DNA of 16,762 nucleotides from CAXQRU01 sp964226685 (lineage in GTDB: Bacteria > Pseudomonadota > Gammaproteobacteria > Pseudomonadales > Cellvibrionaceae). Of the stretch, positions 8,187 to 16,515 are shown piece after piece. Position 1 is the stretch's first letter. Every line of letters starts with the position of its first letter. Location: assembly GCA_964226685.1 (NCBI GenBank), contig CAXQRU010000145.1:1-16762 (forward strand), given 5' to 3'. The translations under genes and the position numbers were made by a program. The notes below the pieces were generated by a model. That model did no database searches. It saw nothing but the letters and a program-made list of their open reading frames with translations, and was not told where the DNA came from.

Positions 8187-11100
8187 ATGAAAACATCTTT
8201 GAGTTTACGATTAGCCATTTACGGTTTAAGCGCATTAATTACGGTGCAGCCGGTATCGGCTCAAATCGTGATTGATAGCAATGCCAACCAGCAAACGCAG
8301 ATTGAGCAGGGCGCTCAAGGCGCACCAGTTATCAACATTAATACTCCTAGTGCAGCGGGTGTTTCTCATAATCAGTTCCAGGAGTACAACGTTGGTGAAA
8401 ACCACTTAATTTTAAACAACAGCCAGCAGGGGGCGGAGACGGTTATTAATGGTTCGATATCCGCTAACCCTAATTTAACCAATGGGTCGGCAACCATTAT
8501 TGTCAATGAAGTGACAGGCACCAACCCTTCGCAACTCAATGGGTTTACCGAAGTGGGTGGCGATAGTGCTGAAGTCGTCATTGCTAACCCCAATGGTATC
8601 ACCTGTGATGGCTGTGGATTTATCAACACACCCAAAGCAACCTTGAGTACAGGACAAGTCAATATTAACAATGGCCAATTGATGTCCTTGACGGTTAACC
8701 AGGGCACTATTCGTATTGAAGGTGACGGGGTCAATGTCGGCAATGTCGATCAATTTGAGTTAAGCACTCGAAATTTAGTTATCGATGCGCCGGTCTTGGC
8801 AAAAGAGCTGAAGGTCGTAACGGGCACCAATACTATTGAGTATGCAACGGGTGAAGTGACCGAAATAACGTCTCAGGGGCAAGCGCCTGAATATGCCATT
8901 GACTCTAGCCAGTTAGGTGGCATGTACGCCAATACCATTCACCTCATTGCGACAGAGAACGGCATTGGTGTGCGAACCCAGGGTGAGATGGCCACAAACA
9001 TTGGCGACATTGTTTTGCAAGCCGATGGACAGTTGCAGGTAAGCCGAGCTATCAGTGCTGGCGATTTGACAATGTCCTCTACTCAAACCGTTACCATCGA
9101 GGATACGGCTTACGGAACTAACACCAGCATCAATGCCAATACTCTCAATAACCAAGGCTTATTAGCGAGTGAACGACAGCTCAGCGTTAACACTCAAACG
9201 CTGAATAATACTGGTACGGTAGTAGCCGGCCTTAATCGTGACAACAGCCTCAATGCTGAAGGCCAAGCGAATATTATAGTTACGGATGAGTTACTCAATG
9301 AGGGTGATCTCATTGCCAGTGGTGATACCACCATTCAAGCGCAAAGCATCAATAATTCAGGTCAAGTACAAGCGAATAACGTACGTATCAATGCACAAGA
9401 CTTAAAGCAAAACGGCAATATTATTGCGACTGATACGATTGAACTTAGCTTGCCCAATTACACGGCCACAGAAAATCATGGTTTATCGGCGGGCAATGAG
9501 TTGATCATTAATACCGATCGCTTTAGCAATGACACCACCTTTGCCCATGATTCGGCCTTGCGTATTAATGCCAGTAACCGTGTCACGAATCAAGGGCTGA
9601 TTTCCAGCCAAGGCTTGAGTGTAAACACCCAAACACTCACTAATCAAAGCGATGCGACCATCACCAGTGGTGCCGATTTACTGGTAGAAGCTAAAACGCT
9701 AGAGAACCATGGCATCATCACCGCCAGTGGCGACATGACCATCGATGCAGAGCAAGTCATTAACCGCGATGTATTAGGCGCGGGTGGTGATCTAACTATC
9801 AATGCCAGTACCATTGACAATACTTCTCAAGTTGCACATGAGGGTATCGGTGCCGATGCCAGTTTGCTATTTAGCGTCGGTGATATGTCACTTTATAGTG
9901 ATTCGCTGCGCAACCGATTTGGAGATATTTATACGCTGGGCGATCTCACCATTGCTCGAGATGCTAGCTTGCAAGCGAATGATTGGGTGCTCAATGAATC
10001 GGGTCTGATTGAAGCAGCGGGCAGCGGCATTATCGCTACGCAATTATTGAGTAATATTCGTTTCTTGCCAGAGCGAGTTAACCGAGATGATCTGTGTGCG
10101 AACTACCCCGATGAATGGTCATACGGCTGCTCGGGTTCTGTGGTTGGTGGTTCAGCATTTGGAGTGCCAGATGGCTTTTCTCCCATTCAAGCTTGGTTAT
10201 TTTCAGAAGCATTTGAGTTGATCAATACACCGTATGATCAGCAGTATGAAGCGGGCCTTGCTCATCTGGAAATCCTGGGTTTAGCCGTGGCCAAGCCCAC
10301 ACTAATTCACATGGGAAATAATTTACAAATTAATGCTGGTGGACTCATCAACTACGGTGGCGATATCACGGCAGTTAATAATCTTTCCATTAATGCAAAT
10401 GAGCTAGATAACAGCACTATTGTCGCGCTGTCGCCTCACTACAGTGAGTTTTACTCGGGGCCGGATTTAGCCATGAGCCGTGTGCTTCAATCATACAATC
10501 CGGGTGCATTGATTCCTGTCGGGGTGGGTTTAGAAGATTACGAGCCGGGTGCTTACCTTGAGCAGGGAGGCGGATGGCGCTTGGGTGATGAAAGGGGAGA
10601 CCCGCTTCCAGAAGATCTCGCCGAGAGAGAGCGGGAGATCAACGCTTTATTCACTCAAGGTGAGTATGCCATAGGTGGAGGTAATTTTTTAAACCCTCAA
10701 CCGTACCATTATGTATTCCTGCCCAGTCGTATACAGGCTGGTGGAGAGCTAACTATTGTCGCCACCAACACCATTAATAATGGTTTAGCTCAAGAAGTAC
10801 CTCCAGCAGCTACTGAACCCCTGACCACATTGGTAGTGCCGACAGTCAGTGCCCCTGTGATCAGTGGTAATACGGTCAATACGCAATTCACTTTTCCAAC
10901 GGTTAATTTTGAGGCGCTGGCCAATGCCATCCCCCCGGCAAGTGACTTTGTGCAAGTGGATGTAATTCCAACCGACACAATTGATGTCGGCAATGGCGGC
11001 CTTTTTGAAGAGCAAGTGGGTGGCGATGTTTTGATTGCGACCAATGCGGCCGTGGCCGGATTGGTCAACGCTCGTGGCTCTGACTATTTACTCCAGCAAC

Positions 11101-14100
11101 TTAATTACGCACCAGAGCAAGATGTCAAACGTTTAGGGGATGGCCTCTATGAATCCCGCCTAATCCGCCAGGCCATATTCGCACAAACGGGTCAGAGATA
11201 TATTCATCAAAGCTTGCATTCTGATCAAGCTCAATATGAATATTTGATGGCAAATGCCATTAACGCTTATCAAGCGCTAGGTTTGACCGTTGGTATTGGT
11301 CTCAACCCAGAGCAAGTGGCAGGGCTGACTCACGACATCGTATGGTTAGAGCAGAGAACGATTAATGGTCAGCAAGTATTGGTGCCTACCTTATATCTAG
11401 CCCAAGTGCGAGCGGATGACCTATTTAATCCTAATGGTTTATTAACTGCAGGGATTGGCGGCGGCAATATCAATATTAAAGCTCTGGGCAATTTCACCAA
11501 TACTAGCCAGCTACTGGCCAATGCGAATTTGTCGGTTAGTAGCCAACAGAATATTGTTAACCGAGCGGGTACCATCAAAGCCGGTGGTGATGTCGCTTTA
11601 TCGGCCGCCAATAATGTTGAGTTGACACCGGTGTCACATACCACCCGAGAAGGCTTGGTTGAGCGCGACACGCTGACGTTAGGGAGTGTGACGGCCGGTG
11701 GCAACCTAGACATCAGTGCGGGTAATGACATCAAGGTAACGTCAACGGCTTTGGAGGCCGATCAAACCATCAACCTCAATGCCGGGAACAATGTCGACAT
11801 CAATGCACAAAGCAATGTTACCCGAGAGCGCGAGTATATTTACACTGAAACTACGATCACCAGACCAAGAGTGACCCCAGAAATACCTGGCCGAGGAACC
11901 AAGGATGATCAGGCTCAAACTGAGCGAGCAAGAACGGTGGAAGTGGTAGATACGGTCACGGAAGACGCTCAATACAGCACCTTAACCGCACAGCAAGTCA
12001 ATATTCAAGCGGGTGCCAACACTCAGATTCAGGACACGCAAATCGATGCCCAAGCATTGGATATCGGAGCTACCAATGATATTAGCTTAAGTCACAGCCT
12101 TTTAAATGTTGGCGATAAAGCCGTTATCAATGCGGGCAATGATCTCTCATTGAGTAATACAGCCTTGAATGTGGAAGGCAACCTTTCATTGCAAGCAGGG
12201 AATCGTATTAGCAGTGCCAGTGATGACAGGCCCTTTGCCCTCATCAACCCCTTAGTGGTTGGCAATCGCATTAATGTTGGTTCAACCGACGAGCCTTGGC
12301 AAGCTCAAAGCGGCAACCTGTTACTCGTTGCGGGTGACATTCGCTTGGATAATGCCAGCCAATGGTTAGCCAATAACATCGTATTGAGTGCAGAGACAGA
12401 TCTTACGCTAGAAGGCACCGCGTTAAATGCTCAGCGCAACCTGACCTTGTTAGCTGGTAATGATTTGACCGTGGGCACTCAAGTCCAAGAGAACTCATCC
12501 ACGCAACACCACAGCAAGGGTTATTCCACTGAACGCACTGTCACGCATCAAGGCTCACAGTTGACGGCAGGAGGTGATATGACCTTAGCCGCTGGCAATG
12601 ACTTAAGGGTTACGGGCAGTGAGCTAACCGCCGATCAAAACATCAGTCTCAACGCTGAGAATGATATCACCATTGAAGCGTCACAAGAATTACAGGAAAC
12701 CTACTCCTACACTCGTAAGAAGAAAGATTTTGGGCGCAGTAAAGAGACCACCGTCTACACCCTAGATGTCACCCATCAAGGCAGTAACATCAGTGCCGGT
12801 GGGAGTCTCACCATCAATAGCGAGCAAGATGAAGAAGGGCAAATAACTCGCTTTGAAAGCGGCCAAGTCACCGTGGTGGGAAGCCAGCTTCAGGCTCAAG
12901 AGGACTTGATTGTCTTTGGAGATGAAGGAGTTGATATTCTTGAGCAACAAGATCTGCACGAATACAACCGAACCACCAAAAAAACCGGCTTTTTAGGCTT
13001 AAGCAGAAGCCAGGAAGACATCACTAGCCAGCAACGCGTGGTGCAGTCCAGTAGTCTCACCACCAATGACGACGATTTGAGCCTGCTTTCAGGTGAAGAC
13101 ATCAATATCAATGGCTCTCAAGTTGTAGCGGGCGATAGTACCTATCTAGCGGCCGAAGGTGAGGTTAATATCACAGCGGCTGAGCAGCACCAGCAATCGA
13201 GTTACGATTACAAAAAACGCACGGTGGGTGTTTTTGGTAGTGGTGGTTTGGGCCTTACCGTGGGAGAGCAATCTCTTCGCATGGGTAACCGCCAAGAGAG
13301 CACCGAACAAATTAGTTCCACGGTTGGCGCTTTAGCAGGCGATGTAACCATTGAAGCGGGTGAAGACCTGAGTATCACTGCTTCTGAAGTTCTAGCCATT
13401 GAAGGCGATGTCAACCTGCAGGGCGACAATGTTGTTATCAACTCAGCCAATAACACCAGCAGCCAAAGCCAGTACCAGCGTGCCTCGCAAGCCGGCATCA
13501 GCGTGTCCATCAGCAATGGCGCTCTGCAAACCATGCAGCAAGTCTATAACGATGTAGAAGCCGCTGGCGATACCGACAATGAAACACTGCAGGCTCTCTA
13601 CGGCTGGCGAGCAGGTCGTGTGCTTTATCAAGAAAGCGAACAACTGCAAGAGGCCATCACTAACCCAGGCGGGCAAACCTTTGGTTTAAACATCAGTGCA
13701 GGCGCTTCAAGTAGTCGCTCGCAATCGTCCAGCAGCAACGAACAAGTTGTGGGTAGCCAAATTACCGCCGGTGGCGATGTGGCGATTACGGCCCATCAAG
13801 ATGCAACCTTAGAAGCTGCTAACGTTCAAGCCAATACTATTGATCTCACGGTTGGGCGCGACCTCATCCTAGAAAGTGCTGAAAGTAGCAGCACCACCAA
13901 CAGTACGAACTCAAGTCGAGGCGCTAGCATCGGTTTCACCATCGGGAGTAATGGAAACGGCATTAGTGTTAGCGCGAATCAGGGACGAGGCCATCTCAAT
14001 GAAAGTGATGACCAATACTTAGAAACTCAACTGAATGCCCGTGAACAAGTGAGCCTCACGGTTGGCAACGATGCCACGCTTGAAGGAGCGCAAGTGAGCG

Positions 14101-16502
14101 GCGAGCGTATTACCGCCAACATTGGTGGGGATCTCACCATCATCAGCCAACAAGACCACTACGATCTGGATCAAGAACAAAGCCAACAAGGATTGAGCGT
14201 AAGTACCAGCTCAGTCAGTGTCAACGTGAGTGATTTAGATGCGCAATCCACCTCTACCAGCGTACAAGAACAGTCGGGATTTTTTGCCGGTGAAGGTGGT
14301 TTTGATATCGAAGTCGCAGGCCATACTGACCTACAAGCCGGTGCCATCGCCAGTGAAGCCGATCCTGAGCAAAACCGCCTCAGTACCAACACGCTCAGTA
14401 CCAGCAACCTAGAAAATCAAGCCAGTTTTGAAGTGGATTCGAGTAGCATTGGCTTTCAAGCCCAGTTAGCTGAGCAGCCGCTTGGCTCCGAACAAACCAA
14501 TGGCTTGGCGGGCGGCTATGCGGGCGATTCAGGCAGTGCCAACGGCACGACGGCGGCAGTGATCAGCGAAGGTGATATTGACGTTCGCAGCCAAACAGAA
14601 GCACAAACCCAGCAACAATTAGCCAATATAGAGCGTGAACTGGCCAATGACGTTGTCGACCGGCTGTTTGACTCGAGCGACGTACAAGAATTCCAAGACA
14701 ACAGCCGAATCACCGAAATTTTTGCCCAAGAAGCGTTTCGTGTGGTGGGCGATATCTACCAAAATCTCGACAATGCCGAAGCCAACTTAAGAGCCGCTCA
14801 AGAGCAAGGTTGGCCGGAAGAGGCGATTGCCGAACTACAAGCGAGGGTGGATGCAGAGCGAGCACAAGTAGGATTGCCTAAAGAGCTAGCCCACGCCCTA
14901 GCGGGAGGCTTAACGGCACTCGCGGGCGGTGGAAGCTTTATCGATGGTGCCATGGCGGCGGGGGTGAGTGAAGCGGTAGCGCATCAATTAAATGAGCAGA
15001 GGGTGACAAATCCATTACTGAGAAACTTAATCTCAACCATGATCGGTGGAGCGCTTAGCGGCGAGCAAGGTGCCCTGCTGACGGCGACGGCGGATCGGTT
15101 TAATCGGCAGTTGCATATTGAGGAACTAAGATTCATCTATAACAACGATCGAATTGAGCGTTTTATAGAATACTATGAAAGCAATACGGGAAGAAGCCTT
15201 AGCCGAAATGAAGCGCTTCGCCTGTTGGGGCAAACGGCTGTTGGTATGGTGGACGGAGCCTGGAGTCAACAGATCGAAGAGCTAGAGGATCGCATAGATG
15301 ATGGTGATCAGTGGCATAACGGTATCTTCACAAATGGTGACGTTTGGCGTCGAGGGATGTCTTACGCGCAATATTTTTTGATAAAGGAAACAGAAGGCCT
15401 CTCATTCAATGATTCGCCAGATACAACAAGAGCCTATTTTTATGCGACCCCAGCAGAGTACAATGATGGCGATATTTTCCTTGAGACTTTTGACAACGCG
15501 AGAGTGCGAGAGGTTTATGAGGATCATATTGCCCCAGATGAGGAATGGCATGACTATTTAGCAGGAGGCGTTGTTGGTAATACCTCGGGCTTTGTTGTAG
15601 GAGTAGTTACTGGGGGGCTACAAGGTGCAGTGATGGATTCCATTGAAGGAGTGAGGGAGGCCGTAGATCCAGAAACCTACACAGCGGCTGCTAGTGCCAT
15701 TGATCGTGCTACTGAACTTTATTTTAATGATAGGGAAGAGTTTGATCGCCTGATGGATCAGTTACCTGATGAAATGGCCGATGCTATCATAGGTGAATTT
15801 AATAATTATCGTAACCGAGTATTTCTATACGAGGTGCAAGGTCGAGATTACGCTTCTTGGGAAGAGTCTGCCTCGGGTGCGGCTCATCAAGGCATCAATT
15901 TCGTTAATCCGCTTGCGAAAATAGCTATGTTTGCTAAATTGGCGAGGTTGTTGAACCGCTTTGATTCAGATCGTGTTGGGGATCAAGTTGATTTCGATTT
16001 GCCCGATAGAAATGATTTACCTGAAGGCTATCGAGATTTAAGTAATACCAGCGTTGGGGCGAATTTAACAGCAGACGATTTGCCAGAGGGTTATCGCAGA
16101 GTCGCAGACCCTGATGGTAATATTGTTGTTATTGATGCGGATAATAATGTTGTTGATATTGATGATTTGCCTGATGTTAGGGGTATATCTGCCCATACTT
16201 CCGACAATTGGATTAGTGAATTTAATCTAAGTAATGTATGGCAACAATTTGATGCTGATGTAAGAGTAAGTGGTAATAGAACAGATTTTTTTGTAAATAT
16301 GATTGAAACAACTGGAGATGCGTCTCGGTCTGATTTTATGAGCATAATTAATGGAATGAAGAATCGTGCAAGACAAAATGGCTCAACAGTTCTTAGAATT
16401 GAAGGGGTTCCTGCTACTGAGTCTGTAGAACGTTTTTTTAGTCGGGGGACTCCAGTATTAGATAGACCGGGTGTTTATCGTATAGAAATCCCACTTGACT
16501 AA
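8187..16502 (+). CDS. Two-partner secretion exoprotein with C-terminal toxin region (TpsA; CdiA/filamentous haemagglutinin-like)
   Basis: An intact 2771-residue exoprotein, probably a contact-dependent growth inhibition effector. The start at 8187 gives a clean signal peptide (residues 1-25, ending PVSA before Q26) and has GGAA 8 bases upstream. Domains, in order: TPS secretion domain, about 26-280, with NPNGI at 134-138 and the paired cysteines C140 and C143 in CDGCGFIN; beta-helical haemagglutinin repeats to about 625; a non-repetitive region, about 625-1088, in the position of the CdiA receptor-binding domain; more repeats, including the FHA-2 type (VGVFGSGGLGLTVG near 1680, SGFFAGEGGFDIEV near 2031), to about 2140; a Gly/Ala-rich pre-toxin region ending in NRQLH at 2306-2310; then 461 residues ending in an unassigned toxin domain. 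There is no VENN motif. The following gene is a candidate immunity protein. An upstream TTG at 8157 is in frame but would spoil the signal peptide. Family is certain; toxic activity is inferred. Confidence 0.93.
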   Translation: MKTSLSLRLAIYGLSALITVQPVSAQIVIDSNANQQTQIEQGAQGAPVININTPSAAGVSHNQFQEYNVGENHLILNNSQQGAETVINGSISANPNLTNGSATIIVNEVTGTNPSQLNGFTEVGGDSAEVVIANPNGITCDGCGFINTPKATLSTGQVNINNGQLMSLTVNQGTIRIEGDGVNVGNVDQFELSTRNLVIDAPVLAKELKVVTGTNTIEYATGEVTEITSQGQAPEYAIDSSQLGGMYANTIHLIATENGIGVRTQGEMATNIGDIVLQADGQLQVSRAISAGDLTMSSTQTVTIEDTAYGTNTSINANTLNNQGLLASERQLSVNTQTLNNTGTVVAGLNRDNSLNAEGQANIIVTDELLNEGDLIASGDTTIQAQSINNSGQVQANNVRINAQDLKQNGNIIATDTIELSLPNYTATENHGLSAGNELIINTDRFSNDTTFAHDSALRINASNRVTNQGLISSQGLSVNTQTLTNQSDATITSGADLLVEAKTLENHGIITASGDMTIDAEQVINRDVLGAGGDLTINASTIDNTSQVAHEGIGADASLLFSVGDMSLYSDSLRNRFGDIYTLGDLTIARDASLQANDWVLNESGLIEAAGSGIIATQLLSNIRFLPERVNRDDLCANYPDEWSYGCSGSVVGGSAFGVPDGFSPIQAWLFSEAFELINTPYDQQYEAGLAHLEILGLAVAKPTLIHMGNNLQINAGGLINYGGDITAVNNLSINANELDNSTIVALSPHYSEFYSGPDLAMSRVLQSYNPGALIPVGVGLEDYEPGAYLEQGGGWRLGDERGDPLPEDLAEREREINALFTQGEYAIGGGNFLNPQPYHYVFLPSRIQAGGELTIVATNTINNGLAQEVPPAATEPLTTLVVPTVSAPVISGNTVNTQFTFPTVNFEALANAIPPASDFVQVDVIPTDTIDVGNGGLFEEQVGGDVLIATNAAVAGLVNARGSDYLLQQLNYAPEQDVKRLGDGLYESRLIRQAIFAQTGQRYIHQSLHSDQAQYEYLMANAINAYQALGLTVGIGLNPEQVAGLTHDIVWLEQRTINGQQVLVPTLYLAQVRADDLFNPNGLLTAGIGGGNINIKALGNFTNTSQLLANANLSVSSQQNIVNRAGTIKAGGDVALSAANNVELTPVSHTTREGLVERDTLTLGSVTAGGNLDISAGNDIKVTSTALEADQTINLNAGNNVDINAQSNVTREREYIYTETTITRPRVTPEIPGRGTKDDQAQTERARTVEVVDTVTEDAQYSTLTAQQVNIQAGANTQIQDTQIDAQALDIGATNDISLSHSLLNVGDKAVINAGNDLSLSNTALNVEGNLSLQAGNRISSASDDRPFALINPLVVGNRINVGSTDEPWQAQSGNLLLVAGDIRLDNASQWLANNIVLSAETDLTLEGTALNAQRNLTLLAGNDLTVGTQVQENSSTQHHSKGYSTERTVTHQGSQLTAGGDMTLAAGNDLRVTGSELTADQNISLNAENDITIEASQELQETYSYTRKKKDFGRSKETTVYTLDVTHQGSNISAGGSLTINSEQDEEGQITRFESGQVTVVGSQLQAQEDLIVFGDEGVDILEQQDLHEYNRTTKKTGFLGLSRSQEDITSQQRVVQSSSLTTNDDDLSLLSGEDININGSQVVAGDSTYLAAEGEVNITAAEQHQQSSYDYKKRTVGVFGSGGLGLTVGEQSLRMGNRQESTEQISSTVGALAGDVTIEAGEDLSITASEVLAIEGDVNLQGDNVVINSANNTSSQSQYQRASQAGISVSISNGALQTMQQVYNDVEAAGDTDNETLQALYGWRAGRVLYQESEQLQEAITNPGGQTFGLNISAGASSSRSQSSSSNEQVVGSQITAGGDVAITAHQDATLEAANVQANTIDLTVGRDLILESAESSSTTNSTNSSRGASIGFTIGSNGNGISVSANQGRGHLNESDDQYLETQLNAREQVSLTVGNDATLEGAQVSGERITANIGGDLTIISQQDHYDLDQEQSQQGLSVSTSSVSVNVSDLDAQSTSTSVQEQSGFFAGEGGFDIEVAGHTDLQAGAIASEADPEQNRLSTNTLSTSNLENQASFEVDSSSIGFQAQLAEQPLGSEQTNGLAGGYAGDSGSANGTTAAVISEGDIDVRSQTEAQTQQQLANIERELANDVVDRLFDSSDVQEFQDNSRITEIFAQEAFRVVGDIYQNLDNAEANLRAAQEQGWPEEAIAELQARVDAERAQVGLPKELAHALAGGLTALAGGGSFIDGAMAAGVSEAVAHQLNEQRVTNPLLRNLISTMIGGALSGEQGALLTATADRFNRQLHIEELRFIYNNDRIERFIEYYESNTGRSLSRNEALRLLGQTAVGMVDGAWSQQIEELEDRIDDGDQWHNGIFTNGDVWRRGMSYAQYFLIKETEGLSFNDSPDTTRAYFYATPAEYNDGDIFLETFDNARVREVYEDHIAPDEEWHDYLAGGVVGNTSGFVVGVVTGGLQGAVMDSIEGVREAVDPETYTAAASAIDRATELYFNDREEFDRLMDQLPDEMADAIIGEFNNYRNRVFLYEVQGRDYASWEESASGAAHQGINFVNPLAKIAMFAKLARLLNRFDSDRVGDQVDFDLPDRNDLPEGYRDLSNTSVGANLTADDLPEGYRRVADPDGNIVVIDADNNVVDIDDLPDVRGISAHTSDNWISEFNLSNVWQQFDADVRVSGNRTDFFVNMIETTGDASRSDFMSIINGMKNRARQNGSTVLRIEGVPATESVERFFSRGTPVLDRPGVYRIEIPLD
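8262..9030 (+). other. TPS secretion domain of the exoprotein
   Basis: This is the region recognised by the TpsB POTRA domains and folded first at the cell surface. It begins at the mature N-terminus and contains NxxNPNGI-type and CxxC landmarks (N134-P-N-G-I138, then C140-D-G-C143). The CxxC pair is typical of the CdiA-like subset. The right boundary is approximate. Confidence 0.85.
10060..11450 (+). other. Non-repetitive central region in receptor-binding position
   Basis: The repeat rhythm (alternating N-G-D and aliphatic residues) stops here for about 460 residues. It contains the only internal cysteine pair after the TPS domain (C637 and C648, in DDLCANYP and SYGCSGS), and a Pro/Thr/Val-rich stretch at about 871-937. 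It also holds conserved blocks I recall from other long TpsA proteins: RLGDGLYESRLIRQAIFAQ near residues 981-1000, DIVWLEQRT near 1053, and VLVPTLYLAQ shortly after. In E. coli CdiA the receptor-binding region sits between the two repeat blocks; this placement matches, but the receptor cannot be predicted. Confidence 0.6.
14600..15116 (+). other. Pre-toxin region ending in NRQLH
   Basis: After the repeats the sequence becomes helical (QTQQQLANIERELANDVV), then Gly/Ala-rich (AHALAGGLTALAGGGSFIDG), and ends with DRFNRQLHIEE. This matches the pre-toxin layout of the large TpsA group, in which N-R-x-L-H replaces the VENN motif of enterobacterial CdiA. It marks where the constant part of the protein gives way to the variable C-terminus. 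Confidence 0.6.
15117..16010 (+). other. Extension between the pre-toxin motif and the toxin linker
   Basis: About 298 residues of mostly helical, acidic sequence. It starts ELRFIYNNDRIERFIEYY and includes GQTAVGMVDGAWSQ, a block I recall as common after N-R-x-L-H in related proteins. A glycine-rich hydrophobic segment (AGGVVGNTSGFVVGVVTGG, about residues 2459-2477) and a second hydrophobic helix (INFVNPLAKIAMFAKLARLL) could act in membrane entry. No catalytic motif is visible. A translocation role is inference. Confidence 0.45.
16014..16097 (+). repeat. Tandem DLPEGYR linker repeat
   Basis: The heptapeptide DLPEGYR occurs at residues 2610-2616 and 2631-2637, exactly 21 residues apart. The second copy continues RVADPDGNIVVIDADNNVV. 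LPxGYR-type motifs followed by a DPDGN-like turn are common just before the toxin domain in polymorphic toxins. The DNA of the two copies differs at several third positions, so this is not a very recent duplication. Confidence 0.7.
16170..16499 (+). other. Unassigned C-terminal toxin domain
   Basis: The last 110 or so residues, from about V2662, end GVYRIEIPLD. This is where CDI effectors carry their toxin. Visible features are NWISEFNLSNVWQQF, SGNRTDFFVNMIETTGD, a helix (FMSIINGMKNRARQNG), a strand (TVLRIEG), a short helix (ESVERFFSRG) and a final strand. The helix-strand-IEG-helix pattern loosely recalls part of an acetyltransferase-like fold, but no catalytic motif is clear and I do not recognise the family. 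GC over 16201-16500 is 37%, lower than the repeat region. The toxin role comes from position only. Confidence 0.45.
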
Positions 16503-16515
16503 AATGGTGAAAAAT

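Noticed and set aside
10785..13676. Several antisense open frames of 65-121 codons within the exoprotein gene
   Set aside because: They lie opposite a well-supported coding sequence, have low-complexity Ser/Thr/Leu-rich translations from the repeat codons, and show no family motifs or ribosome binding sites.
9030..14600. Recurring short DNA similarities that might suggest a CRISPR or tandem DNA array
   Set aside because: The similarity is at the protein level (beta-helix repeats of about 20 residues); the DNA copies are diverged and lack exact repeats with unique spacers.
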